Source of the DNA: Cricetomys ansorgei | Lineage: Eukaryota; Chordata; Mammalia; Rodentia; Nesomyidae | Reading direction: 5' to 3' | NCBI GenBank assembly: GCA_026225945.1 | Contig: JAMJFZ010002572.1 | Coordinates: forward strand, 62,001-126,000 | Length of the DNA: 64,000 nucleotides | Part shown: piece after piece, positions 13,452 through 25,310 of the stretch | Layout: each line of letters opens with the position of its first letter | Numbering within the stretch: the stretch's first letter is position 1 | Translations under genes and position numbers: made by a program | The notes under the pieces: generated by a model | Database searches by the model: none | What the model saw: only the letters and a program-made list of their open reading frames with translations | What the model was told of the DNA's origin: nothing

Positions 13452-15539
13452 ATACATATATACGTAAATATACACAACAAATAAATAAATGTAAAAATTC
13501 TCTTTACATTCACGAAGTTCTAGAAATATGCTATACACAGCACACTTTCTGAAGTGAAACATTTTATCTAGCCAGCAACCTTGTAGCCATCTATTTTCCC
13601 ACAATCCATCCCTCCACCCTACTCCAGGGACTTCAAGAAAATGACTACCAGTTCGAACACAAATTTTGCAAATAAGTCCCATTATGAAACACAAAGCCAC
13701 AAACTGAATGGACCAGGGTCCCACCTGGAAAAGGTGCCTTCATACAGTGGCCATGCAGGCCTACAGGTCAGGGCAGTTTGGTTTACACGCACTGTGTCTG
13801 TGCAGTTACTAACAGAAACCTATAGTGGTCAGTATGTTGTTACTGTAACAAATATCTCAGATAATCAACTTGTAAAGAAAAAAAAAAATAGGTTCTGACT
13901 CAATTGTTTTTTTAGATTCCAGCCTAAGATTAGATGAGACCATGGCTTGTAGGCCTTGGGCAGAGAGAAAGCACATCACAGCAAAAGGATCTGATGGAGC
14001 AAAACCCCTTTCTTGTGGCCAGTGAACAAAAAGTAGAAGGCTGGTGGCTAGTTAAGGTCCACTACCCTCTTTGGGGCACGTTGCCAGTGACTCAGACTTC
14101 CTTCCTCCTTTATAAACCTTCTTTATATAAACCTTCTTTATAGCACAGGTTTCTGAGGGACACTTACCCTTCATTCTCAGGAGGCTTTGCTTAGGGTAAA
14201 ACTTACCCTACCACCCATCTACAGCCACAGTCTCTTGTTAAGCACAACCCGACTTTCATCCAGATAACGGGGCATTCACCCTGGGCCTCTCAAAACCCGG
14301 ACCCTAACCACCTTTCCCTGATTCCCGATATGCTAAAGTCCTGTGTGCCTGTGAGTGTGACTTTAAGTCTTTCCAGATGTGGAAGGTATGCGGTGAGGTC
14401 ACACCTGAGTAGGTTGAGCCCTTGATACTTAAGCAAAGGTTATTAACCTTTCCCAGCTAGCACAAACCACAGAGAGAAACCCATATAAAGACACAGGGGG
14501 TTGGGTGTCACCTGCAAGCCAAGGACCACCAACTACCACCAGCGAGAAGCAGGAAGTCCACCCCCAGGTTCAGACAGCACAGTTGGAGCTCACATTCCAG
14601 CCTCTGAAGTTGTAAGACAGCGTTCCCTCATTCCCGTGCCTGTCTGTGGGAGCTTGTCGGAGCGGCCTTGGGAAGCCTGTACAGGCAGTCTCCCACCCAA
14701 GTCCTGCCTCTACCCACGCTGATCCTTAGCTCCAAAAGCTCTCTGCACGTGAGCTAAATGAGTGTGGCCCTTGAGTGGGATCACTGTCATGTAACAGACA
14801 CTCCTTTGGCTCCAGGGACTTTCTAGCAATTTGCTTAGTAGAGATCTCCTGTGTCTGGAAGACACCCTGTACGCAGACTGCAGGCGACCATGCAATCAGC
14901 CTCCACAGGAGGGTACAGTCTAGCCACATAATGGGAGACGCAGAGCCATTTCACCAGACAACTAGCTCCTCACAGTAAAGCTCTTAAGCAGCCCATAAAG
15001 GATCACTAAGCCGAGAACAGGCCCATTGACATTTTTAAGTGATCTAGACCTGCTTTTACATGCATATCTTCTTTTCGGAAACACACAGAAATATTTCCTG
15101 GTCCTGGGAACAGGACTTGAGGACTGGAAGATTATACAGGGAGGAAAGGGGGAGGGAGGTGGCAAGCCGACCCCTATGACACACACCAGACATCATCCCA
15201 GGCTCTCTGTGGACTCCTCTCCATCTTCCCTTCAGCCCTCCGTGCTCCGGTGCTGTTACAGACCGCAGGAGATCCAGGTGTAGTATGTGTTCCTATGCAT
15301 AGCTATAACAACACCAGGAAGGGTGAGAAGCCGCCGGAGAGGTCACGCACCTATTGTCTCTCCCAGGTCCTCTTCACTACCAGGCAACCACAGGGCCCTC
15401 AGGCAAACCTCCTGGATGTCACCCCTCCCCCACACACCGCCCCCCAGGTGGAATGGAACACTGGGATAACTCCGTGCACAGCCTCCTGGAGACCAGGGTT
15501 CTCCTTTTTGTTTGTTTGCTTGAGACTTGAATCCTGATC

Positions 15540-16120
15540 TTTTTTTTTTTTTTTATAAATTGAAAACAGATTTTTTTCCATACAATAATTCTGATCACGG
15601 TTTCTTCTCTCTCATATCCTCCCCCACGCTCCCCACCAACTCACCCTTGTTTCTATTCTCTCTCTTTAGAAAACAAACACAAACAAACCAGAATAGGACA
15701 AAGCAAACAGAAAAAAGGGAAAACAAACAAAAAAGAGAAAGCACGAGAAGCACATCTGTACGCAGAGACACACGCACACAGAGAGCTATAGAAATAGAAT
15801 CAGAAACCCTAATCTACAAGCGAGAGACCAGTAAGGTTTAAAAAAAAAGTGCCCAAAGTTTCATGAGAAAAAAAAAAAACAAAAACCCTCCAAAACCACC
15901 ATTGAGTTTGTTTTCAGTTGGCCATCTACTGCTGGGCATGAGGCCTGCCTTTAAGTGTGGCTTGTGTACCCAGCGAACTTCATTGGAGAAAACTAATCTT
16001 CCTTTTGGGTGGTTGTCAGTTGGCAATAGCTTCTGGGTTAGAGATGGCAGACACTGTCCATGCCCCCTCTCAGCACTGGGGCCCCACCTGGCTCAGATCT
16101 GTGCCACGGTCTCTCTGAGT
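15540..16120 (-). mobile_element. Rodent L1 3' end (3'UTR)
   Basis: A poly(T) at 15540 then TTGAAAACAGATTTTTTTCC is the reverse of the L1 tail. ACCACCATTGAGTTTG, CCATCTACTGCTGGGCATGA and TTGGAGAAAACTAATCTTCC follow, as in muroid L1 3'UTRs. It is 5' truncated, with no ORF2 visible. Confidence 0.85.
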
Positions 16121-16561
16121 CCATAGTGCTTTGTAGACCTCTGGGGCTAAAGAGCAAGGGGAAGCCGCAGAGGGTGCCTCGTCCTCCCCAGGTGGGCTAG
16201 CAGGACGCCCTGCGAGCTCCTTCTCTTCTAAGCCCTGGAGGGACTGTAAATTATTCTGAGCCATGTAACTTAGGAAGCCACAGGATCACACACACATCGG
16301 CTGTAGACACCTGAGCACAGACCTCCCTTGAGAAGCCCACAGCCACACTTGGGTATGCCGTACCCCTTCCCTGGGCATGTGCTTAAGATCTAGGTTGTAG
16401 GCTCTTTTAATAAACTCTGCTCACTGGCTCATCCTGAAAGTCCTTTGTGTGTAGAAGCCAGAATCCTGGGTTCATCTGAGCGGAGTCCCTGGGCTGAAGT
16501 GGCAGCTCGGGACTGTGATGTGTCCGGGTCTCACCGCCCCCCCCCCCTTTTGTAGCAGGCA

Positions 16562-16950
16562 CTGGAGTGATAACTTGGTGGTTAAGAATACTGGCTGTTG
16601 CTGGGCAGTGGTGGCACATGCCTTTAATCCCAGCACTCGGGAGGCAGAGGCAGGTGGATCTCTGTGAGTTCGAGGTCAGCCTGGTCTACAGAGTGAGTTC
16701 CAGGACAGCCAGCTATGAGAAACTCTGTCTCGGGGCGGGGGTGGGGTGGGGGTGGGGAAGAGAATACTGGCTGCTCTCCCAGAGCACTCAAGTTCAATTC
16801 TCAGCTCACACACGGCAGCTCACAAACATCGATAACTCCAGTCCCAGTGGATCCGCTGCCTCTTCTGGCATGCAGGCACTGCATGCAATGTAGCACACAG
16901 ATGTGCATGCCCACAAAACACCCACACACACACAGAATACAGTACTTCAA
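16562..16950 (+). mobile_element. B3 SINE split by a B1
   Basis: The head (GATAACTTGGTGGTTAAGAA) is at 16568. The body resumes at 16761 (AGAATACTGGCTGCTCTCCC) and runs through CACGGCAGCTCACAAAC and CCTCTTCTGGCATGCAGGCA to a CA-rich tail. Confidence 0.9.
16598..16760 (+). mobile_element. B1 SINE with 13-bp target duplication
   Basis: A full-length B1 (GCTGGGCAGTGGTGGCACAT through GAAACTCTGTCTCGGGG) is bounded by perfect AGAATACTGGCTG copies at 16585-16597 and 16761-16773. Its tail is G/T-rich rather than A-rich. Confidence 0.93.
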
Positions 16951-17477
16951 TAGTTTTAAACTTCCTTATGCTTAAATTTTACTTTGGTAAAGCTGTGTAA
17001 AAATGATACCCAGAGTATGACAATTTTACTTATGATTCTTCAACACTGATACAAAAATAAAGCACAGTCACCAGAAATAATTTTGAATTTTAACCTCCCC
17101 CCAGGCTAGAGATGCAGCCTGAGACCCTTTTGGGATGCTCGGCAAACAGCAGCAAGCCACAGCTCACATCAGCCGCACGAACAGGAAGGTAGCAGAGGGT
17201 ACCCCTCGCGTGCGGGGCTACTGAGCTGAGCTGTTGAGTAGCTTAGGCATAGGAAGTGCATTTCACCCTACAATGTTTTCAATTTATGATGGGTTTACCA
17301 GGACATGACTCCACTGTAAGTCAAAGATCATCTGTGTTTAAATGATGACATGGCGGCTCATTCCTGTAATCCGCTGGGACAAGAGGGCTGCCCAGGCTGT
17401 AGTAAGAGACACAGCTCTGCAAAGGACTACAGTAAACACTGATAGGAACCTGGACCCTCACACATTCTGGCAGAAAT

Positions 17478-18826
17478 GCATGTGTGTGCATGCGTGTTTA
17501 CTTTATCTCAGTGTACTGTTATACATATCACATGTGTGCATGCGTGTTTATCTTAGTGTACTGTTATACATATCACATGTGTGCATGCGTGTTTACTTTA
17601 TCTCAGTGTACTGTTATACATAGCGTGTGTGTGCATGCGTGTTTATCTTAGTGTACTGTTATACACAGCGTGTGTGTGCATGCATGTTTATCTTAGTGTA
17701 CTGTTATACACAGCGTGTGTGTGCATGCGTGTTTATCTCAGTGTGCTGTTATACACAGCGTGTGTGTGCATGCGTGTTTATCTTAGTGTACTGTTATACA
17801 TAGCGTGTGTGTGCATGCGTGTTTACTTTATCTCAGTGTGCTGTTATACACAGCGTGTGTGTGCATGCGTGTTTATCTTAGTGTACTGTTATACACAGCG
17901 TGTGTGTGCATGTGTGTTTATCTTAGTGTACTGTTATACATAGCGTGTGTGTCCACGTGTGTTTATCTTAGTGTACTGTTATACATATCACATGTGTGCA
18001 TGCGTGTTTACCTTAGTGTACTGTTATACATATCACATGTGTGCATGCGGGTTTATCTTAGTGTACTGTTATACATATCACATGTGTGCATGCGTGTTTA
18101 CCTTAGTGTACTGTTATACATATCACATGTGTGCATGCGTGTTTATCTTAGTGTACTGTTATACATATCACATGTGTGCATGCGTGTTTATCTTAGTGTA
18201 CTGTTATACATAGCGTGTGTGTGCATGCGTGTTTACTTTATCTCAGTGTACTGTTATACACAGCGTGTGTGTGCATGCGTGTTTATCTTAGTGTACTGTT
18301 ATACATAGCGTGTGTGTGCATGCGTGTTTATCTTAGTGTGCTGTTATACATAGCGTGTGTGTGCATGCGTGTTTATCTTAGTGTGCTGTTATACACAGCG
18401 TGTGTGTGCATGCGTGTTTATCTTAGTGTGCTGTTATACACAGCGTGTGTGTGCATGCGTGTTTATCTCAGTGTGCTGTTATACACAGCGTGTGTGTGCA
18501 TGCGTGTTTATCTCAGTGTGCTGTTATACACAGCGTGTGTGTGCATGCGTGTTTATCTTAGTGTGCTGTTATACACAGCGTGTGTGTGCATGCGTGTTTA
18601 TCTCAGTGTGCTGTTATACACAGCGTGTGTGTGCATGCGTGTTTATCTTAGTGTACTGTTATACACAGCGTGTGTGTGCATGCGTGTTTATCTCAGTGTG
18701 CTGTTATACACAGTGTGTGTGTGCATGCGTGTTTATCTTAGTGTACTGTTATACATAGCGTGTGTGTGCATGCGTGTTTATCTCAGTGTACTGTTATACA
18801 TATCACATGTGTGCATGCGTGTTTTA
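17478..18826 (+). repeat. 45-bp minisatellite, about 30 copies
   Basis: The unit is about 45 bases: GTGCATGCGTGTTTATCTTA, then GTGTACTGTTATACA, then CAGCGTGTGT, TAGCGTGTGT or TATCACATGT. A few units carry an extra ACTTT (50 bases). TATCACATGT units cluster at the left edge, around 17985-18180, and at the right edge, while CAGCG units dominate elsewhere. The period is divisible by three, which creates spurious open frames of up to 206 codons. Confidence 0.95.
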
Positions 18827-18849
18827 CTTTACTAATAGCTGTCATTCCC

Positions 18850-20032
18850 TTACTGCACTTAATTTACATGTTCTAAGTATCTATGTATAGGAAACAACAT
18901 AGTATGTGTGGGGCTTGGTAGTATCCGGTACCTACTATGGGTTCTGTAATATAGATAAAAGAGACCTACTATGTGTCCTTACTACGTATTCAGCCATAAT
19001 AAGGAATGAAGTATTCCACATTGCATGAATGACTCCTGATAATACTATGCTATATGAAAGAAACCAGGACAGAGGACCATAAGCCATATTGTCTTAGTGT
19101 TCTATTGCTGGGCCAAAACACCACGACCAAAAAGCAAGCTGGGGAGGAGAGGGTTGTTTGGCTCACACTTCCATACTGCTGTTCTTCATGGAAGGAAGTC
19201 AGGACAGGAACTCAGACAGGACAGGAACCTGGAGTCAGGAGCTGATGCAGAGGCCATGGAGGGGGCTGCTTGCTGGCTTGGTCTGCACGGCTTGCTCAGC
19301 CTGCTGACTTATATAGAACCCAGGACCACCAGCCCTGGCATGGCACCACCCACCATGGGCTGGGCCCTTCCCCATCAATAACTAATTAAGAAAATGCCAT
19401 ACAGCCAGGTCTTATGAAGACATTTTCTCAACAGAGGCTCCCTCCTCTGATGTCTCTAGCATGTGTCAGGTTGGCCAGGACACCATACAATTCCATTTCT
19501 ATGTAATACCCAAGAAAGGAGAACTTGTAAACAAAAGAGACTCCTAGTTGCTGGGAGCTGGGGTGGGAAGGCACGGGGGTAAGTGGATTTATGGTCTTAC
19601 TGGACAATGGAAGTTTTCTAAGATTGAAATGTGGTTTTGGGATGCCATAACAGAAATTCATTTCCCAAAAGGAAGACTGAGCCAAGATTAGGACACAAAC
19701 ATGGAAGGGTCTGCCGAACTCTTGGCTTGCTGAGGGCAACTCTCGCTGTGCGCCCGAAGGACAGGAACTCAAATGCGTGAGTGACTGAGACTGACAGCTG
19801 ACCAACAGAAAGTCAACGGGTTAGACTCCCTGGTGTTCCTGCATACAAGGACACGGATCTCGTCACAAGGCACCCATTCAAACAGCCCTCAGATGCTGTC
19901 ACTCCATGAGAGGGGCAGTTCAATTCAAACAGTGCGATGGCTGCGCAATGATGTAAGTGTTCCGGAAATTTCTGAGTTAGATTCATTTGGAGGCGTGTAA
20001 AATATGCCTCAATAAAGCTGTGGGCTTTTTTA
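18850..20032 (+). mobile_element. Ancient L1M 3'UTR fragment, interrupted
   Basis: CAGCCATAATAAGGAATGAA, TATGAAAGAAACCAGGACAG, TGGGAGCTGGGGTGGGAAGG and CCTCAATAAAGCTGTGG follow the order of L1M 3' ends, with the type Y repeat at 19091-19487 in the middle. Confidence 0.75.
19091..19487 (+). mobile_element. Rodent interspersed repeat, 'type Y', inserted in an L1M fragment
   Basis: Starts TTAGTGTTCTATTGCTG and includes GGAAGTCAGGACAGGAACTC, GGGCTGGGCCCTTCC and AAGAAAATGCCATACAGCC; it ends near TGTGTCAGGTTGGC. L1M 3'UTR-like sequence lies on both sides. Confidence 0.8.
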
Positions 20033-20084
20033 AAAACAATGAATGAAGTCTTTTTTTAAAAATGAAACGGCAGCCTACACGGCA

Positions 20085-20200
20085 AACGCTTTGACTAAGT
20101 TATTGTTACTGCAACAACCCCAAAAGGTTGGTATCATTCTTCTATCACACATAGGGAAACTGAGGCTCAGAAAAGTCGAGCCAGCCATACAATTTGCAAA
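20085..20200 (-). mobile_element. MIR SINE fragment
   Basis: GGTTGGTATCATTCTTCTAT and GGGAAACTGAGGCTCAGAAA match the MIR core. Confidence 0.7.
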
Positions 20201-20711
20201 CAAACCAAATCCCCACTCAGCTCACCTGCTGCCTTCAACCGGTGGCACCCTCTGGGCTGGCCACAGACGCGGGAGTTAAGGGTTCTTACGTTAGGTTTGG
20301 GCTACGCTTGCAGACCACTAGGTTCCACGGACAATCAACAAGATTTCCTCTCTCACGACCAGTATGCAATGTAGAGACGGTGTGCGAGTGACCGAGACTG
20401 ACCGCTGACTGACATCCGGCCCAGAGTGCCAGAGATATTAACAGACGGTACCGTGTGAAGAAGTGAAGTCATATCTCCGTGTGCACAGCTCTCTCCAGGG
20501 TGCAAGGCAGGAGCAGGAGCCCTTTGGACCAGGGCGCCATGGACGTAAGGTGCGGTACCACCCAGGCAGAAACATCTTCAGTTTTCTCCTCTCCAAAGTG
20601 AGGGGCTCTGAGATACTCACAGCAACACTAGCAGCTGGAAAGTTTGCACCAGCATTTCTTCAACTATGCAGGGCCTGACTTATTTTGGTTTATAATTTGC
20701 TTATTTCTGAG

Positions 20712-20785
20712 ACTAGCTACATAGCCTCGGCTGTCCTCAAACCCATGACCCCTCCCCAAGGCTAGCACAGCCACGTCTGGCCAGG
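20712..20785 (-). mobile_element. B1 fragment
   Basis: CTACATAGCCTCGGCTGTCC and an ending CACAGCCACGTCTGGCC. Confidence 0.6.
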
Positions 20786-21289
20786 GCCTACCTTTCTTGG
20801 AGTTTTGCTATAAAATTGCCTTTGACCAAATGTTCCCTGACGAGGGAATTGAGCAGTGTCTTGCAAAGCTCACATGAAAACAGAACCCACAGTAGCAGTG
20901 ATGGTCCGGTCCAAGCTGTCAGACAGAAACAACCAGACTACAGCGGGGAAGGGGCCTTCCTTACGAGGCTGGTCCGCCCTGCTAGGAGGCCTGCCTAACA
21001 CGGTCACCACCACCGCCACCCCAACCTTACTCCAGCTCACTGTTCAGTGAGTCTCTGTGCAGGAACTTCTCCAAAGAGATATCCTGTCCACTGGCTACAA
21101 ATGTGGATGGGGAAAAGTCATGTGTGATTTTAAAGACTGTCAAATGCGAATCACAAACTCTTCATTTGAAGGATAACAACGAAAACATTTCCAATGCTTC
21201 TCCTTTCTTCCCAAGCCTCCATCCCTCTATCAAAAGCCAGTTCCTTAAAAACTACAAACCAAACAACAGTTCTGCAGGCAACGAGACTA

Positions 21290-21471
<182 letters not shown>

Positions 21472-22108
21472 CTCAGGAGAGCAGCAGGCCAGTTCCTCAG
21501 CTCCACATGCAGCCTCTGGCCGGGGCTGGAGTCCAGAGGGAGGGGTGCTCAGAATCATGGGGATGCTCTGTCACTGCTCCATCTTCAGATCCTGGGGGTC
21601 ACAAAGCAAAGCGGCCATCAGTGCCACTCGGCACGCAAGGGCAGACAGACCACACCTCTGCTGACCTGGGGGTGTCTTCTGCACAGCACAGGGGAGACAG
21701 GACATCAAAAGCATGCTTTCCACGGCATTTCAGAGCAGAAGGCAGAGAGTGTGCCGACCTCTCCACTTCTTCCTCAGGACCACACAAGATGGCAGAAGTG
21801 GGAGGCTGCACTTCTACTCTGGGTAAAGAATCCTGATATAATTCCCCAGACACCTCCTGGTCACACACATAACAACAGGTACTGTGTATGATCACCCTTA
21901 GCCTTGTGGGCCAGGTTCCATGAGCCCACCAGGGCTGACGGGGCTGACTCAGAGGCCCTGGTAGGCAGGGTGTCTCTTTGAGGACCACCCCTCCCCACTA
22001 CCCGGCCTGCATGACTTCCTGCATCCTTCACTGAAGACAGTGCAGTCTCCTGAGCTCTGGGGCAGATGGAGGACTGAGCACAGGCCTGGATAGCGGCATT
22101 ATGAAGAA

Positions 22109-22112
22109 CCCC

Positions 22113-22160
<48 letters not shown>
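22109..22160 (+). repeat. Poly-C plus (CA)n microsatellite
   Basis: Eight C residues are followed by about 21 CA units. Confidence 0.95.
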
Positions 22161-22162
<2 letters not shown>

Positions 22163-22419
22163 CCCCAACCCCTTGAGGAATGGGAAGAAAACACATGGCC
22201 ACTAAGCCACTTAGGACAAAACCCTGCTCTGTGCAGTGGTTTGAAAGTAGTAACTGCAGTAAGCTTAAAGCTCCTTCTCTCATGAAACGACCAAAACGGA
22301 CAGAAGCCTAGACTCCTCTCAAGAAGCCCTGGGAACATCCGAGTCATGGGTACTGGTTTCAGTTCTGGGACAGGAGGAGGAAGAAGGATGTCTTTGCATT
22401 TTAAAACATGCCTATGGTA

Positions 22420-22558
22420 GCCAGGGAGCCGGTGCAAAAAGAGTCGGCCCTTGCTACAAAGACTAAAGACCTGAGCTCAGTCCTCTGCACCCACATGATG
22501 GAGAGCAGGCTCCAGCAAGCTGTGCTCTGACATCTACGTGGGGACCATATTGAGGATG
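22420..22558 (+). mobile_element. B2/B3-type SINE, diverged
   Basis: GACCTGAGCTCAGTCCTCTG and CACCCACATGATGGAGAGCA; its tail has grown into the CA-rich array that follows. Confidence 0.65.
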
Positions 22559-23671
22559 CACATGCACACACACAGACACACACAAACACACAGACACACA
22601 CAAACACACAGACACACACAGACACACATACACAGACACATACACAGACACACACACACGGGCACACATACACAGACACACACACAGAGACACACAGGCA
22701 CACACACATACACACACACATACACAGACACACACACAGACACACACATACACACATACAGACACACACATACACACAAACACACATACATATATACATA
22801 TATACACACAGATACACACACACATATACACAGACACACACACACAGGCACACATATACACACACACAGACACAGACACACATAGGCACACACACAGACA
22901 CACACACACAGAGACACACAGACACACACACATACACAGACACACATAGGCACACAGAGACACACAGACACACACACATACAGATACACACAGACACACA
23001 CAGAACACACACACACAGACACACACACATACAGAGACACACAGACACACACGCAGACACACATACAGACACACACAGACACACACACATATACAGACAC
23101 ACACAGGCACACATATATACACACACAGAGACACACATACATACATATACACACACACACACAGACACACACACACAGGCACACATACACACATACACAC
23201 ACACATATACATAGACACACAGACACACATAGGCACACATACAGACACACACACACAGAGACACACACACATACACAGGCACACACATACAGACACACAC
23301 ACACACACACAGAGGCACACATACACACATACACACACATATACACAGACACACACACAGACACACACACACATATACACAGACACACACATACAGACAC
23401 ACACACAGGCACACATACAGACACACACACACACACAGACACACATATATACACACACACAGACACACACACACAGGCACACATATATACACACACACAG
23501 ACAGCACACACACAGGCACACATACAGACACACACACAGACACACACAGGCACACATATATACACACACAGACACACATAGGCACACATACAGACACACA
23601 CACACACAGACACACACAGGCACACATATATACACACACACAGAGACACACATACATACACACACACAAAG
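22557..23671 (+). repeat. CA-rich array of 1.1 kb (ACACAGACACA-type)
   Basis: CACACA is interspersed with GACACA, TACACA and GGCACAC steps. Blocks such as GGCACACATATATACACACA recur near 23107, 23478, 23549 and 23619. Open frames of 400+ codons on the minus strand (CVCVCV) come from this array. Confidence 0.95.
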
Positions 23672-24143
23672 GAAATGCTGTAGCAAAGGAAACCACGCTT
23701 CAATCCAGCATCCAATCTTCTTTTGGTATTTAAGAACACAGGGGCATCTTTCATAGTTGCTTCCAGAAACCTGACGATCATATCAATCTCAGGTCACGTG
23801 GCCAACCACCCTGGGAGGCTGGGGTAGAGTCTCATATACAGAAAAGACACCAGTAGGAAACGATTACGGTATTTGACTATAAGAGATCTAGCAGATGCAA
23901 ACACTGTAATTTTAGAAAGATAATTCTTATCTACCCCCAATCTCTTTATTATCACATTCCGTATGTTCCCCATCTGCTGCCTCAAATATGGGCAAAAAAT
24001 AATCAGGAAATAGGAAATAGAGGAAGGAACCCTGACAAGCCAGTCTGCTCTCGCTCACCAGGTCACCAGAAGCACAAGTCTGGGTGATGCTGTGAAGCCA
24101 TGGGCCCCAGCTTAGTCAGCTCTGAGGTGTGCATTTCCTTTCC

Positions 24144-24216
24144 TGTGCTGGGCTTGGAGCCCAGGGCCTTCCGAGTACCAGGCAAGCGTGCTACCACAAA
24201 GTTCCATCCCCAGCCC
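24144..24216 (-). mobile_element. ID SINE
   Basis: GGAGCCCAGGGCCTTCCGAG, GGCAAGCGTGCTACCAC and CATCCCCAGCCC are the reverse of the tRNA-Ala-derived ID element. Confidence 0.8.
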
Positions 24217-24313
24217 AACGGAAGAACAGAGCTCAGAATCAAAGCAGTGACAGAAACAGCTAGAAATGGCTTTGGAAGGGCCCAGAGCCTCACAGACTAC
24301 ATCTGGGGGTTTT

Positions 24314-24429
24314 TCTCTCTCTCTCTCTCTCCCTCTCCCCCCCCTCCCCCCCGTCTCTGTCTCTCTCTCTGTCTGTCTCTCCCCCTCTCTCTGTCTCCCT
24401 CTCTCTGTCTCTGTCTCTGTCTCTCCCTC

Positions 24430-24460
<31 letters not shown>

Positions 24461-24470
24461 CACACACACA
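24314..24470 (+). repeat. CT-rich simple repeat
   Basis: Imperfect CTCTGTCTCTCCC runs end in a short CA run, giving a long polypyrimidine tract. Confidence 0.95.
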
Positions 24471-24837
24471 GACGTCATTCGGAGGAGGTTTGTCTTTATC
24501 AACACAGGGTGAACTGTCTTTATAAACTGGTCTGTTGCTCCTTCAGCTCAGATACTGCAAAATCTCCGAGTGCAAAATGCAGGAAGATACCCAGCAGTAG
24601 CCACCGGTTCCCCCCCCAACCCCCCGCAGGTCCTTCTGTCCCCTTTATATGCCCATTCCTAACCCTGAGCACTTGGCTCCATCTCCACCCTTCCCCTTCC
24701 AGAACCTTTCTCACACAGGGTACCTGAGTCAAAATGGCCTACTTCATACACACTGAATGTCATTGCTAAATTCTACCCAGTCTACCCCACAGCCTGCCAG
24801 AAGGGTGAGGCGACAGGCTGCACTTTCAGGTCACTGG

Positions 24838-25310
24838 CCCGTACCCACAGTGGTCTGGCCCCTCGGCAACAGATCCGAGGTCCACCAGCTTCTGGTAGAT
24901 CTGCTGCCACTCCCATCCGGCCACCTGTCTGATGCGACTGATGCCGCCCCTGGGGCGCTGAGACCGAGCCAAGAGTTCTCCCGGTCGCAGCTGCGGGCTG
25001 AGACAGCGCTGTTCAGATAATTTCCGAGCAAACAGCCCTGGCGAGTCCAGCCACCATCGCTGTTTCTTTGTTTTTTTACACAAAACACCCCATTGGTGAG
25101 AAAGTATCAGCCAACGCGCTTCCCGTCTTGGTTTTTTTTTCTTTTCTGTTGTAGCTACGTGGGAACCCTCTCCACCTCCAGCCCGCGATGCGCCTGCAGG
25201 ATGGTGGTCAGTCACAACAGGATGCGTGCCAGCACTCCCAGCAGGTTTGCACAGAGAAACCGCCTGCGAGATCAGCAGCGGTGATGCCACCCCGGGTTAC
25301 CAGTTCCTGT
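24838..25310 (-). promoter_or_regulatory. CpG-rich patch, candidate alternative promoter or 5' exon
   Basis: By hand count, about 25 CpGs fall in some 470 bases, against marked CpG depletion nearby. It lies 3.4 kb upstream of the Ankrd6 start-codon exon. No TATA box is apparent. An open frame crosses it on the minus strand (IRQVAGWEWQQIYQKLVDLG), which I do not recognise. Function is inferred from composition and position only. Confidence 0.35.

Noticed and set aside
17342..18835. Open frames of up to 206 codons with 15-residue repeats
   Set aside because: By-product of the 45-bp minisatellite.
22401..23781. Minus-strand open frames of 407-431 codons
   Set aside because: They encode only CVCVCV-type sequence from the CA-rich array; there are no protein features.
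24144..24216. tRNA gene
   Set aside because: tRNA-like A/B box similarity comes from an ID SINE, not a functional tRNA.
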